A stretch of 33,538 bases of DNA from an uncultured Prevotella sp. (GCA_900554545.1 USHW01000022.1:1-33538); one strand, 5' to 3'; shown: positions 21,886 through 30,100, counted from the first letter of the stretch. Numbers and translations are program-made. Notes: a model not told the origin generated them from the sequence alone.

Positions 21886-23631
21886 ATGACAATGAAAGAT
21901 ATGAGAAAATACGGCTTGATGCTCCTCTCGGGCATGATGCTTACGTCTACGCTCGTCGTCGGAACCTCGTGTTCCGACGATGACGACCTCAACTCGTCGT
22001 CGGTAGACTGGGAAATATCAGGCAACAAAATCATCGATATAAAGCCCGAGCGCACCAAGATGTTGAGGCTTTATGAATATGACGGTAACGGTGAAAAAAT
22101 ACCTGTTACTTACAACAAGGAATGTGCGCAGGCGGGCCAGCCGGTACTTGACAGCCAAGGCAATCCCGTATATAAGACAAAGCTGATTAACCCGATGATG
22201 GGGTGGGTTGTCTACGGCGGACTTGGCGACGGCCTTATCGACGACTTCGAAGAGCAGTATTCAAGCTTTGAGACGTCAGAGGGGCTTGACAACGTGTTCA
22301 TGTACGGCGGAACGATGTACGTGCGCGGCGCTTGGAGCGACTTCGAGCCTGGCGAAGGCAAGTACATCTGGGACGAGTCTATATGGAACGAGCAGCACGA
22401 CACCATCACCGCAAAGCGTTTCCGCATGATGCGCGACATCGCGAAGAGCTATGGCATGAAGCTGGCCTTCACCTTTGTTGTCAGCAGCGAGGACAAGCAC
22501 TACAACTTCACGCCCGAATACGTGCGTGCGGCCGGCTGCAAGACTTACGACGTTACCACCGGCTCATGGAGCGGATGGTCGCCTTATCCTGACGACCCTG
22601 TGTTCCAGGAGAAGTACGAGAAGTTCCTCACGGCTTTCGCCGAGGAGTTTAACGACCCGTCGGTAACGCAGTTTGTCAGCGGCTTCGGCCTCGGCAAGTG
22701 GGGCGAGACTCACACGCTTAAATACTCTACCGGCGACGAGACGCCGCGCATGGCCGTCACCGAATGGATTTCAAGCCTTATGTCACGCCTCTTCACGCGC
22801 GTGCCAATCGTCATCAACTATCACCGTTGCATCATGTCCACCAAGTCGAGCGGCGACGCCGACCTCGCCTCGGCGGAGCAGATTATCGACGACTGCGTGA
22901 ACAAGGGCTTCAGCCTGCGTCATGACGCGTTCGGCATGAAGAGCTATTACATGGACTGGGAGCGCGGCATCGCAACGAAGTACCGCTACCTGCGGCCTAT
23001 CATAATGGAAGGCGGATGGGTCGAGTCGTCGCACGGCGGCTCGATTGCCGGCGACGGATATGCCAACTTCGCGGAGGTTCGCCAGGGCGAGTATGACGAG
23101 GCCAAGGGCGCCAACGTCAACATGATGGACTTCCGCTACTCGTCGAACGTCAATACGGGCGAGACCCACTCATGGTTCAACTCTGCCTTCAACCTTGTCA
23201 ATGACTTCATAGCCGAAGGCGCTTACCGCCTCTATCCCGACAAGATTTCGGCTCCAACGTCGGCGTCGTCGGGCCATAAGGTTACCTTCGTTCACCGCTG
23301 GTCGAACCTCGGCTGGGGCTACTGTCCCAACAACATACCGCAGTGGAACCATAAGTACCAGGTATGCTTCGCCCTCTTGGACAAGTCTACGGGCGAGCCT
23401 CTCTACCGTTTCGTCGACCCGGCGCCAGAAATAAGCGACTGGGTTAAAGGCTCCGTCCACTCGTACACCACGTCGTTCAGCCTTGACGGCGTAGCTTCAG
23501 GCGAGTACACATGGGGCGTGGGCATTGTCGACACAACCGACAACAACGAAATCGGCATACTTATTTCCGCCCGCGACGAGTTCCAGACAAAGGACGGCTG
23601 GGTGAAGATTTGCGATGTGACGGTGAAGTAA
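21886..23631 (+). CDS. DUF4832 domain surface lipoprotein, putative TIM-barrel glycosidase
   Basis: The 581-residue product has a lipoprotein signal with Cys29 (VVGTSC) followed by SDDDDL, an acidic run that favours surface display. ATG codons at 21892 and 21901 could also start it. An extra stretch (about 30-100) precedes the DUF4874/DUF4832 core shared with the protein at 13559-15055: MMGWVVYGG, WSPYPDDPVFQEKY (231-244), FGLGKWGE (Glu274), INYHR (310-314), LRHDAFGMKSYY, PIIMEGGW (Glu375), NMMDFRYSS and WGYCPNNIPQWNHKYQV. The two conserved Glu are candidate acid/base and nucleophile, roughly 100 residues apart. If so, this would be the surface enzyme that first cuts the glycan, with its paralogue acting after import (inference). 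It is the last gene of the susC operon before a 613-bp repeat-rich gap. Confidence 0.82.
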   Translation: MTMKDMRKYGLMLLSGMMLTSTLVVGTSCSDDDDLNSSSVDWEISGNKIIDIKPERTKMLRLYEYDGNGEKIPVTYNKECAQAGQPVLDSQGNPVYKTKLINPMMGWVVYGGLGDGLIDDFEEQYSSFETSEGLDNVFMYGGTMYVRGAWSDFEPGEGKYIWDESIWNEQHDTITAKRFRMMRDIAKSYGMKLAFTFVVSSEDKHYNFTPEYVRAAGCKTYDVTTGSWSGWSPYPDDPVFQEKYEKFLTAFAEEFNDPSVTQFVSGFGLGKWGETHTLKYSTGDETPRMAVTEWISSLMSRLFTRVPIVINYHRCIMSTKSSGDADLASAEQIIDDCVNKGFSLRHDAFGMKSYYMDWERGIATKYRYLRPIIMEGGWVESSHGGSIAGDGYANFAEVRQGEYDEAKGANVNMMDFRYSSNVNTGETHSWFNSAFNLVNDFIAEGAYRLYPDKISAPTSASSGHKVTFVHRWSNLGWGYCPNNIPQWNHKYQVCFALLDKSTGEPLYRFVDPAPEISDWVKGSVHSYTTSFSLDGVASGEYTWGVGIVDTTDNNEIGILISARDEFQTKDGWVKICDVTVK

Positions 23632-23656
23632 AGACCCACCCCAACCTAACCCGAGA

Positions 23657-23767
23657 CCCACCCCAACCCTCCCGAAGGGAGGGAGCTTGATTACTTTCGC
23701 CAATTGCATTCGGCGTATATTAGCAGATGCTAATTAAGCCCCCTCCCTTCGGGAGGGCTGGGGTGGG
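23657..23767. repeat. 37-bp inverted pair of the TTCGGGAGGG repeat
   Basis: 23657-23693 and 23731-23767 are inverted copies with few mismatches, around a 37-base spacer. Each carries CCCTCCC-GAA-GGGAGGG, itself a hairpin. The pair begins 26 bp after the DUF4832 stop and may end that operon's transcript. Confidence 0.75.
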
Positions 23768-23794
23768 TTATTATAAGGCTGATAAGTAATTTCC

Positions 23795-23886
23795 AAAAGG
23801 CCACCTTTTGCACTGCAAAAGGTGGCCTTTTAGCGTGTAATTGATGGCCTTTTGCAGGCTGAAAGGCCACCTCTTGCATTGCCCCT
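23795..23886. repeat. AAAGGCC hairpin cluster, copy D
   Basis: A perfect 17-bp hairpin pairs 23795-23811 with 23815-23831 (GCAAAAGGTGGCCTTTT) around ACT. A second, weaker unit (GATGGCCTTTTGCAGGCTGA and AAGGCCACCTCTTGC) follows. The 17-nt arm is identical to the outer arms of copy E. Confidence 0.8.
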
Positions 23887-23919
23887 CGTTCAGCCTTGCT
23901 TTCAAGGCGGTTTGCGGCT

Positions 23920-24002
23920 ATTAGGCTTATCGGCCCTATCGGGCTTATAAGCCTTATTCATTTGATAGGCCGGATAAGCCCGATAGGGCCGATAAGGCTA
24001 AT
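23920..24002. repeat. 29-bp inverted repeat of 9-bp periodic sequence
   Basis: 23920-23948 and 23974-24002 are inverted copies with one mismatch around a 25-base loop. The sequence is built of degenerate 9-base units, such as CCTATCGGG and CTTATAAGC, giving ATA/TAT at a fixed phase. Confidence 0.8.
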
Positions 24003-24055
24003 AAACCACAAGGCAAAGGCCGATAAAGCAAACAGCAAGCGCCAATCCACTAATC

Positions 24056-24105
24056 AGCAAAAGCATATCAAGCTCCCTCCCTTCGGAAGGGTTGGGGTGG
24101 GTCGT
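24056..24105. repeat. TTCGGGAGGG-type repeat, additional copy
   Basis: AGCAAAAGCATATCAAGCTCC is followed by CTCCCTTCGGAAGGGTTGGG and GTGGG. It matches the blocks at about 1459-1505 and 5422-5471, but here without the 104-bp palindrome. Confidence 0.7.
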
Positions 24106-24182
24106 CCCTTCGGTTGGGGTGGTTTTTAGGTGGTATTGGGCTGTGTCGTAGGTTTGGCGGCATTGTTTTTTTGTCTTTTTCT

Positions 24183-24210
24183 TCCTATATATTTTTTCTC
24201 TCTTTGCGTC
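24183..24210 (+). promoter_or_regulatory. Candidate promoter of the oxidoreductase operon
   Basis: TCCTATATATTTT, six variable bases, then CTTTGCGTC, matching 24 of 28 positions of the sigma-operon promoter region (11855-11882). The -7 box is TCTCTTTG, weaker than the consensus at its second base. Predicted transcription starts near 24213, which favours translation from 24245 over 24218. Confidence 0.55.
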
Positions 24211-24244
24211 ATAAATAATGAAAACTTATACTGAAAACCTTACG

Positions 24245-26125
24245 ATGAAACGATTACTGACAACTGTTTTCGCTTTGCTGACGCTTCATGCCTCCTTCGC
24301 CGCCGACGTGCTCGTCGAGGCAGAGTCGTTCGCCGACAAGGGCGGATGGGCAGTCGACCAGCAGTTCATGGACCTTATGGGTTCTCCGTATCTCATAGCT
24401 CACGGCATGGGTGTGCCCGTGGCCGACGCTTCAACCACAGCCGACGTGCCCGAGGACGGGCGTTATCGCGTGTGGGTGAGGACGTATAACTGGACTTCGC
24501 CCTGGCACAAGGGCGAGGGTCCCGGCAGCTTCCGCGTGGGCGTTGACGGCAAGTTCAAGACAAAGAAAATGGGCTGCACCGGCGACAGCTGGCAGTGGCA
24601 GGACGGCGGAGTGGTGAAGCTCAAGAAGGGCAGCCGCCGCATTACGCTGCACGACATGACAGGCTTCGACGGCCGTGTTGACGCGATACTCCTCACGACC
24701 GACCTTGAAAGCTCGCCCGAGGAGCGCTTCGGCGCAGGCCACGACTGGCGCTTCGCCCTGCTCGGGGGCAGGCAGCCGCAGGCCAAGCAGTTCGACTTCG
24801 TTGTAGTTGGCGGCGGTATCGCCGGCATGTGTGCGGCCGTTACGGCGGCTCGCCTGGGCTGCCGCGTGGCCTTGGTCAACGACCGCCCCGTGCTCGGAGG
24901 CAACAACTCGTCGGAGGTGCGCGTGCATCTCGGCGGAATAATAGAGACCGGACAGTATCCAGCCCTTGGCCGCATGATACGCGAGTTCGGCCACAGCCGC
25001 GGCGGAAACGCCAAGCCCGGCGACTATTACGAGGACGCCAAGAAAGACTCTTTTGTCCTCGCAGAACCCAATGTGACTTTGTTTTCAGGATGGCATGCCA
25101 CCGGCGTGAAGGCCGGTGAGGGTAAAATCTCTTCAGTTACAATACAAAACATCGAGACGGCGGAGCGCATCGTGCTCTCCGCTCCTCTCTTCAGCGACTG
25201 CACCGGCGACGCTTCCGTCGGAGTGTGGGCCGGTGCCGACTTCACCATGGGGCGCGAGGCGCGCTCCGACTACGGCGAGAGCATGGCGCCAGAGGTGGCC
25301 GACTCAATCGTGATGGGTTCGTCAATACAGTGGTACAGCGAAAAGACGGAAGGCAAGAGCCGCTTTCCGGAGTTCGCTTACGGCATCGACTTCAACGAGG
25401 GCAACGCCGAACGGGTAACCATGGGCGAGTGGACTTGGGAGACGGGAATGAACCGAAACCAGATAACCGAGGCCGAACGCATACGCGACTACGGGCTTCT
25501 CGTGGTGTATTCAAACTGGAGTTTCCTCAAAAATCATGCTTCTTACCGCGACGACTACGCACGCCGCCGCCTTGCGTGGGTGGCCTATGTGCTGGGCAAA
25601 CGCGAGTCGCGCCGCCTTCTCGGCGACTATGTGCTGGCGCAGGACGACATCGACAAGGACGTGCGCCACGAGGACGCGTCGTTCACCACGACGTGGGCCA
25701 TCGACCTGCACTTCGCCGATTCCGTCAACTCCGCACGCTTCCCGGGCAACGAGTTCAAGACACGCACCGTGCATCACTGGATACATCCCTACGCCGTTCC
25801 TTACCGTTGCCTCTACTCGCGCAACGTTGACAACCTCTTTATGGCAGGCCGCAACATCAGCTGCACGCACGTTGCATTAGGCACTGTGCGCGTGATGCGC
25901 ACCACGGGAATGATGGGCGAGGTAGTGGGCATGGCCGCCGCGCTGTGCAAGAAGCACAATACTACGCCGCGCGAGGTGTACCATCACCATCTTGGCGAGC
26001 TGCGCTCGCTCATGGAAAAGGGCGCGGGCCGCACCGATGCGCCCGACAACCAGCGCTTCAACGAACCCAACGAGACGCTGCCTTTGCCCAAAGCCTTAAT
26101 GCAGAAAGAAACACAACAGAAATGA
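24245..26125 (+). CDS. Secreted FAD-dependent oxidoreductase with N-terminal carbohydrate-binding-like domain
   Basis: The 626-residue product (start at 24245, matching the signal peptide MKRLLTTVFALLTLHASFA; 24218 would add nine residues) is exported. An N-terminal beta-sandwich (about 20-155, VLVEAESFADKGGWAVDQQF, YRVWVRTYNW, HDMTGFDGRVDAILLT) resembles golvesin or CBM-like domains. The catalytic part belongs to the FAD_oxidored family: a dinucleotide-binding motif VVGGGIAGMCAAVTAARLG (about 187-205), NDRPVLGGNNSSEV, DCTGDASVG, and the C-terminal FAD segment FMAGRNISCTHVALGTVRV. Relatives are often mislabelled xanthan lyase because of the N-terminal domain. The substrate is unknown; its place in a PUL suggests oxidation of a sugar. 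Its TGA overlaps the ATG of the next gene, so the two are probably translated together. Confidence 0.85.
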   Translation: MKRLLTTVFALLTLHASFAADVLVEAESFADKGGWAVDQQFMDLMGSPYLIAHGMGVPVADASTTADVPEDGRYRVWVRTYNWTSPWHKGEGPGSFRVGVDGKFKTKKMGCTGDSWQWQDGGVVKLKKGSRRITLHDMTGFDGRVDAILLTTDLESSPEERFGAGHDWRFALLGGRQPQAKQFDFVVVGGGIAGMCAAVTAARLGCRVALVNDRPVLGGNNSSEVRVHLGGIIETGQYPALGRMIREFGHSRGGNAKPGDYYEDAKKDSFVLAEPNVTLFSGWHATGVKAGEGKISSVTIQNIETAERIVLSAPLFSDCTGDASVGVWAGADFTMGREARSDYGESMAPEVADSIVMGSSIQWYSEKTEGKSRFPEFAYGIDFNEGNAERVTMGEWTWETGMNRNQITEAERIRDYGLLVVYSNWSFLKNHASYRDDYARRRLAWVAYVLGKRESRRLLGDYVLAQDDIDKDVRHEDASFTTTWAIDLHFADSVNSARFPGNEFKTRTVHHWIHPYAVPYRCLYSRNVDNLFMAGRNISCTHVALGTVRVMRTTGMMGEVVGMAAALCKKHNTTPREVYHHHLGELRSLMEKGAGRTDAPDNQRFNEPNETLPLPKALMQKETQQK

Positions 26126-28191
26126 GAAACATAACATTAACCATAGTCTTTTTATCGGTCATCGCTCTGTGTCCGCGCCAGTCGCGGGCGCAGGGCTATG
26201 CCACAATGCAGGGAGACACGCTCCGCATAGGCAACAGTCATATCGAACGCGTGTTCCTTTGGAATGGAGGCGAGCTGAAAACCGTCGCCCTTGTTGACAA
26301 GGACGGCGGCAAAGTGATGCGCTCTAAAGGCTCACAACCCGACTTCCTCGTTGTAAAAGGCAAGGCCGAGGACGGCCGCCTGTCGCAGGAAAACGTGCCT
26401 TCCGACGGCGTTCACCCGGCTTATCTGCAAGTAACAGTTGACTACCGCAAGGGCGGTCTTGAGATAAAGAGGCAGTACCGCGTGTACGACGTGCCGGCCA
26501 TAGCCTGCCACACGTGGCTCCGCGGACATCTTGCCACCATCGAACAGGGCCGCGAAGTGTCCGGCGCCGACCGCAAGAACATCGAGTTTAAGGAAGACAT
26601 GGACGCCGGAGTGAAAATCCCCGTGCTCGACCGTCTTGAGCTTCCGGGCAACCACTGGCGATGCAATGCCGTGGAGTTCTTTGACTATACCGACTGGAAC
26701 GACAACCTCGTGGCCTGCCGAAGCTTCATTCCCTACCGCGAAAACGGCTACCGCGGCAACCTGCTCGTGGCCTCCGACCTCGTGACAGGCAGCGGTTTCT
26801 TCTTCCTAAAGGAAGCTCCCTGCTCGTCAACGCAGCTCCATTACCCCGGCTACGACTTCCGCGCGGAGTACGGAAACTTCAAGGTTACCGGTCTTGGAGC
26901 GGCTTCCGGCGACGTAACTCCTGACGGCTGGACATCCGTCTACGGCGTTGTCACGGGCGTGTTCGATGGCGGCGAGCGCGAGGCTCTTACCGCCTTGCAC
27001 GACTACCAGCGGCAGGCGCGCCTCGAAAAGGCCACCGGACGCGACGGCGACGAGATGGTTATGCTCAACACATGGGGCGACCGCAGTCAGGATTCCAAGA
27101 TAAACGAGGCGTTCTGTCTTGCCGAACTCGACCGCGCCGCGCGGCTCGGTGTCACCGTGTTCCAGCTCGACGACGGCTGGCAGATAGGCAAAAGCCCCAA
27201 CTCGAAGGTGGCGAAAGGCTCGTTCAAGGACATCTGGAGCAACAAGGATTACTGGAAACCGGACCCCGTGAAGTTCCCCGACGGCCTGCGTCCAATCGTT
27301 GAGAAGGGCAAGAAGCTCGGCATCCGCATCGGCCTTTGGTACAATCCCAGCGTGCAGCACGACTTCGCCGACTGGCGCAAGGATGCCGATGCGATACTCG
27401 GATTGTGGCGGGAGTACGGCATAACGGTGTTCAAGATTGACGGACTTCAAATCCCGACGAAGGCCGCCGAGCAAAACCTGCGCTCGCTGTTCGACACTGT
27501 TCAGAAAGAGAGCGGCGGTCAGGTAATCTTCAACCTCGACGCAACGGCAGGACGAAGGGGCGGCTACTGCATGTTCACGGAGTACGGAAACATATTCATG
27601 GAGAACCGATACACCGACTGGGGCAACTATTATCCGTTCCATACGCTGCGCAACCTGTGGCAGCTTTCGCGCTACGTGCCCGCCCAGAGGTTGCAGGTGG
27701 AGTTCCTGAACAAGTGGCGCAACGCCGCGAAATACGCCGAGGGCGACATCTTCGCGCCGCAAAACTACACGTTCGACTACCTCTTCGCCACCACGATGGC
27801 AGGCCAGCCGCTGGCTTGGATGGAAGCGCAGAACCTGCCGGAGGAGGCTTTCGCCACCGGCAACCTTGTCAAACAGTACACCAAGATACAGGAAGACCTG
27901 CACAGCGGAACAATACTTCCCATCGGCGACGAGCCTTCAGGCCGCTCGTGGACGGGCTTCCAGTCAATCAAGGACAGCCGTTCGGGCTACTTCATCGTTT
28001 ACCGCGAGGACAACGCCGACGCTTCTGCGTGGGTCAAGACGTGGCTCGACGGCGGCGAGAAAGTCACCCTCACGCCCCTGATGGGCGGCGGCAAAGCCTG
28101 CGAAACGGCTGCCGACGACGAGGGACGGGTGCGCTTTACGCTGGCGGATAAGAACAGTTTTGCGCTTTACAAATATGAGATAACCCAATGA
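26122..28191 (+). CDS. GH36-like (alpha-galactosidase-type) glycoside hydrolase
   Basis: The 689-residue product starts at 26122, with a signal peptide (MRNITLTIVFLSVIALCP...RAQ), and overlaps the previous stop in ATGA. A long N-terminal beta-sandwich (about 30-300) precedes a TIM barrel of the GH36/GH27 clan: LNTWGDRSQD (315-324), FQLDDGWQIG (347-356), RIGLWYNPS (402-410) and FKIDG, where Asp440 is the probable nucleophile. NLDATAGRRGG and MENRYTDWGNYYP follow; the acid/base cannot be named surely, though Asp499 is a candidate. The C-terminal beta domain ends LADKNSFALYKYE. The family mostly releases terminal alpha-D-galactose or alpha-GalNAc. The sequence is divergent (no GH36 SGGGR motif), so specificity is open. 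It acts in the periplasm or on the surface. Confidence 0.8.
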   Translation: MRNITLTIVFLSVIALCPRQSRAQGYATMQGDTLRIGNSHIERVFLWNGGELKTVALVDKDGGKVMRSKGSQPDFLVVKGKAEDGRLSQENVPSDGVHPAYLQVTVDYRKGGLEIKRQYRVYDVPAIACHTWLRGHLATIEQGREVSGADRKNIEFKEDMDAGVKIPVLDRLELPGNHWRCNAVEFFDYTDWNDNLVACRSFIPYRENGYRGNLLVASDLVTGSGFFFLKEAPCSSTQLHYPGYDFRAEYGNFKVTGLGAASGDVTPDGWTSVYGVVTGVFDGGEREALTALHDYQRQARLEKATGRDGDEMVMLNTWGDRSQDSKINEAFCLAELDRAARLGVTVFQLDDGWQIGKSPNSKVAKGSFKDIWSNKDYWKPDPVKFPDGLRPIVEKGKKLGIRIGLWYNPSVQHDFADWRKDADAILGLWREYGITVFKIDGLQIPTKAAEQNLRSLFDTVQKESGGQVIFNLDATAGRRGGYCMFTEYGNIFMENRYTDWGNYYPFHTLRNLWQLSRYVPAQRLQVEFLNKWRNAAKYAEGDIFAPQNYTFDYLFATTMAGQPLAWMEAQNLPEEAFATGNLVKQYTKIQEDLHSGTILPIGDEPSGRSWTGFQSIKDSRSGYFIVYREDNADASAWVKTWLDGGEKVTLTPLMGGGKACETAADDEGRVRFTLADKNSFALYKYEITQ

Positions 28192-28213
28192 CAAATACCT
28201 AACAACCTGACAG

Positions 28214-30007
28214 ATGAAGAAGACATTGATGCTATTGCTTGCCCTGATGCCCCTCGGGCTGTGGGCTGCGACCGACTACATCGCCAACGTCTACGGCCGC
28301 GACTACCAGCTGCTCAACGGCAAGTGGGCGGCCATCGTCGACCTTTACGACGCCGGCGGCAAGATGGAAATCTACAAAAACAAGACCGCCGCGAAGCCCG
28401 AAGAGTTCTATGAATACTCCTTTGAGAACGGCCTGCGCCTCAATGTGCCGGGCGACTGGAACTCGCAGGCACCCGAACTGAAATACTATGAGGGCACCGT
28501 TTGGTACGCCCGCCACTTCAACGCGCAGCCCGTTGGCGGCAAGCGCAACTTCCTTTACTTCGCCGGAGTGAGCTACCGCTGCAACATCTACCTGAACGGC
28601 GAGAAGATAGGAAGCCATGAAGGCTCGTTCACTCCGTTCCAGTTCGAGGTTACGGGCAAGCTGAAACAGGGCGACAACCTGCTTGTCGTCGAGGTGAACA
28701 ACCGCCGGCAGAAGGACGCCATACCTGCGATGTCGTTCGACTGGTGGAACTACGGCGGCATAACGCGCGACGTAATGCTCGTCACCCTGCCCGAAACCTA
28801 CATCAGCGATTACTTCATCCGTCTTGACAAACACCGCGCAGACCTTATCCATATCGACGCGGAGCTGTCGCAGGCGGTGGCCGGAAGGCAGATAAAGGTA
28901 AGCCTGCCGCAGCTGAAGCGCGACGTTACGCTGACTACCGACGCTGAAGGCAAGGCTCATACGCAGCTTAAAGTCAAGGGCCTGCGCCGCTGGTCTACCG
29001 ACGACCCGTGGCTTTACCGCGTGGAGCTGACGACCGACGGCGACCGCGTGACCGACGAGATAGGCTTCCGCAACATCGAAACCAAGGGCACGCAGATACT
29101 GCTCAACGGTAAGCCCGTGTTCCTTCGCAGCATCTCTTTCCATGAGGAAATACCCCAACGCATGGGCCGCGCCTGTACGCCGGGCGACGCGATGATGCTT
29201 CTCTCGGAAGCGCGCGACCTCGGAGCGAACATGATTCGACTGGCGCATTACCAGCAGAACGAGTACATCGTGAGGCAAGCCGAGCGCATGGGCTTCATGC
29301 TCTGGCAGGAGATACCCGTGTGGCAGGCCATCGACTTCACCAATGAGGAGACTTTGGCGAAGGCTTCGAAGATGCTCACAGAAACCATCCTGCGCGACCG
29401 CAACCGCTGCGCCGACTGCTTCTGGGGCATCGCCAACGAGACGCAGAACACCCCGGAGCGCAACCGTTTCCTGTCAAAGCTGCTGCAAACGGGCAAGGAC
29501 ATCGACACTACGCGCCTCTTCGTGGCCGCCTTCGACCTTGCTTATTTCGACAAGACGGAAGACAAGTTCGTGATGCACGACGACTTCTGGCCGAACCTTG
29601 ACATGGTGGCCATCAACAAATACATGGGCTGGTATGCGGCGTGGCCTAAAGACCCGGCCGACATCCACTGGGACGTTGCCCCCGGCAAGCCGCTCTTCAT
29701 CTCGGAGTTCGGCGGCGAGGCGCTCTACGGCCAGCACGGCGACAAGGACTGGGCGTCGAGCTGGAGCGAGGAGTATCAGGCCGAACTGTTCCGCAAGAAC
29801 CTGCTGATGTTCGAGAACATACCCAACCTCTGCGGCGTGTCGCCATGGATATTGTTCGACTTCCGCAGTCCTACGCGCCTGCATCCCTCGAACCAGGACG
29901 GCTGGAACCGCAAGGGACTCGTGTCCGACCAAGGGCAAAGGAAGCAGGCATGGTACATCATGCACGACTACTACGCCAAGAAAAAGGCCGGGGACGAGCG
30001 GCGTTAA
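28214..30007 (+). CDS. GH2-family beta-glycosidase
   Basis: The 597-residue product has a signal peptide (about 1-18) and the three classic GH2 domains: jelly-roll sugar-binding domain (about 25-190, GTVWYARHF, YRCNIYLNGEKIGSHEGSFTPFQF, WWNYGGITRDV), Ig-like domain (about 195-290, YRVELTTDGDRVTDEIGFRNIE), and TIM barrel (about 292-590). The acid/base is Glu409 (WGIANET) and the nucleophile Glu498 (FISEFGGEA). NMIRLAHYQQNE and LWQEIPVW are the usual barrel motifs. Length and motifs fit the short beta-glucuronidase/beta-galactosidase type; NKYMGWY and the SEFGGEA context lean toward beta-glucuronidase-like members, without proof. It starts 22 bp after the GH36-like gene and ends this operon. 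Confidence 0.92.
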   Translation: MKKTLMLLLALMPLGLWAATDYIANVYGRDYQLLNGKWAAIVDLYDAGGKMEIYKNKTAAKPEEFYEYSFENGLRLNVPGDWNSQAPELKYYEGTVWYARHFNAQPVGGKRNFLYFAGVSYRCNIYLNGEKIGSHEGSFTPFQFEVTGKLKQGDNLLVVEVNNRRQKDAIPAMSFDWWNYGGITRDVMLVTLPETYISDYFIRLDKHRADLIHIDAELSQAVAGRQIKVSLPQLKRDVTLTTDAEGKAHTQLKVKGLRRWSTDDPWLYRVELTTDGDRVTDEIGFRNIETKGTQILLNGKPVFLRSISFHEEIPQRMGRACTPGDAMMLLSEARDLGANMIRLAHYQQNEYIVRQAERMGFMLWQEIPVWQAIDFTNEETLAKASKMLTETILRDRNRCADCFWGIANETQNTPERNRFLSKLLQTGKDIDTTRLFVAAFDLAYFDKTEDKFVMHDDFWPNLDMVAINKYMGWYAAWPKDPADIHWDVAPGKPLFISEFGGEALYGQHGDKDWASSWSEEYQAELFRKNLLMFENIPNLCGVSPWILFDFRSPTRLHPSNQDGWNRKGLVSDQGQRKQAWYIMHDYYAKKKAGDERR

Positions 30008-30100
30008 GCAGGGCGGACGGCGGTCATCCGGCGGCCTGTCATCCGCCATCGTATCAGCCCCATCCGTCCTATCGCTCCCAGTGCTCCCATCTAACGCCAA

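Larger units (their letters stand above)
23632..24244. other. Repeat-rich gap between the two PUL operons
   Basis: The gap holds a 37-bp inverted pair of the TTCGGGAGGG repeat (23657-23767), an AAAGGCC hairpin cluster (23795-23886), a 29-bp inverted repeat made of 9-bp units (23920-24002), another TTCGGAAGGG repeat (24056-24105), and the promoter of the oxidoreductase operon. The frame across 23896-24129 reads as Ile/Leu-rich repeats only because of the 9-bp periodicity, and is not called as a gene. Confidence 0.7.

Noticed and set aside
23896..24129. A 77-residue frame with a regular Ile/Leu repeat
   Set aside because: The pattern follows from the 9-base DNA repeat and its hairpin. The frame ends inside another repeat and has no export signal or family match.
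25945..26121. Longer N-terminus for the GH36-like enzyme
   Set aside because: It overlaps the end of the oxidoreductase gene by 180 bases and would bury a clean signal peptide that starts at 26122.
24245..26125. Xanthan lyase as the name of the FAD enzyme
   Set aside because: The dinucleotide-binding motifs and C-terminal FAD segment are clear. The lyase label commonly comes only from the N-terminal accessory domain.
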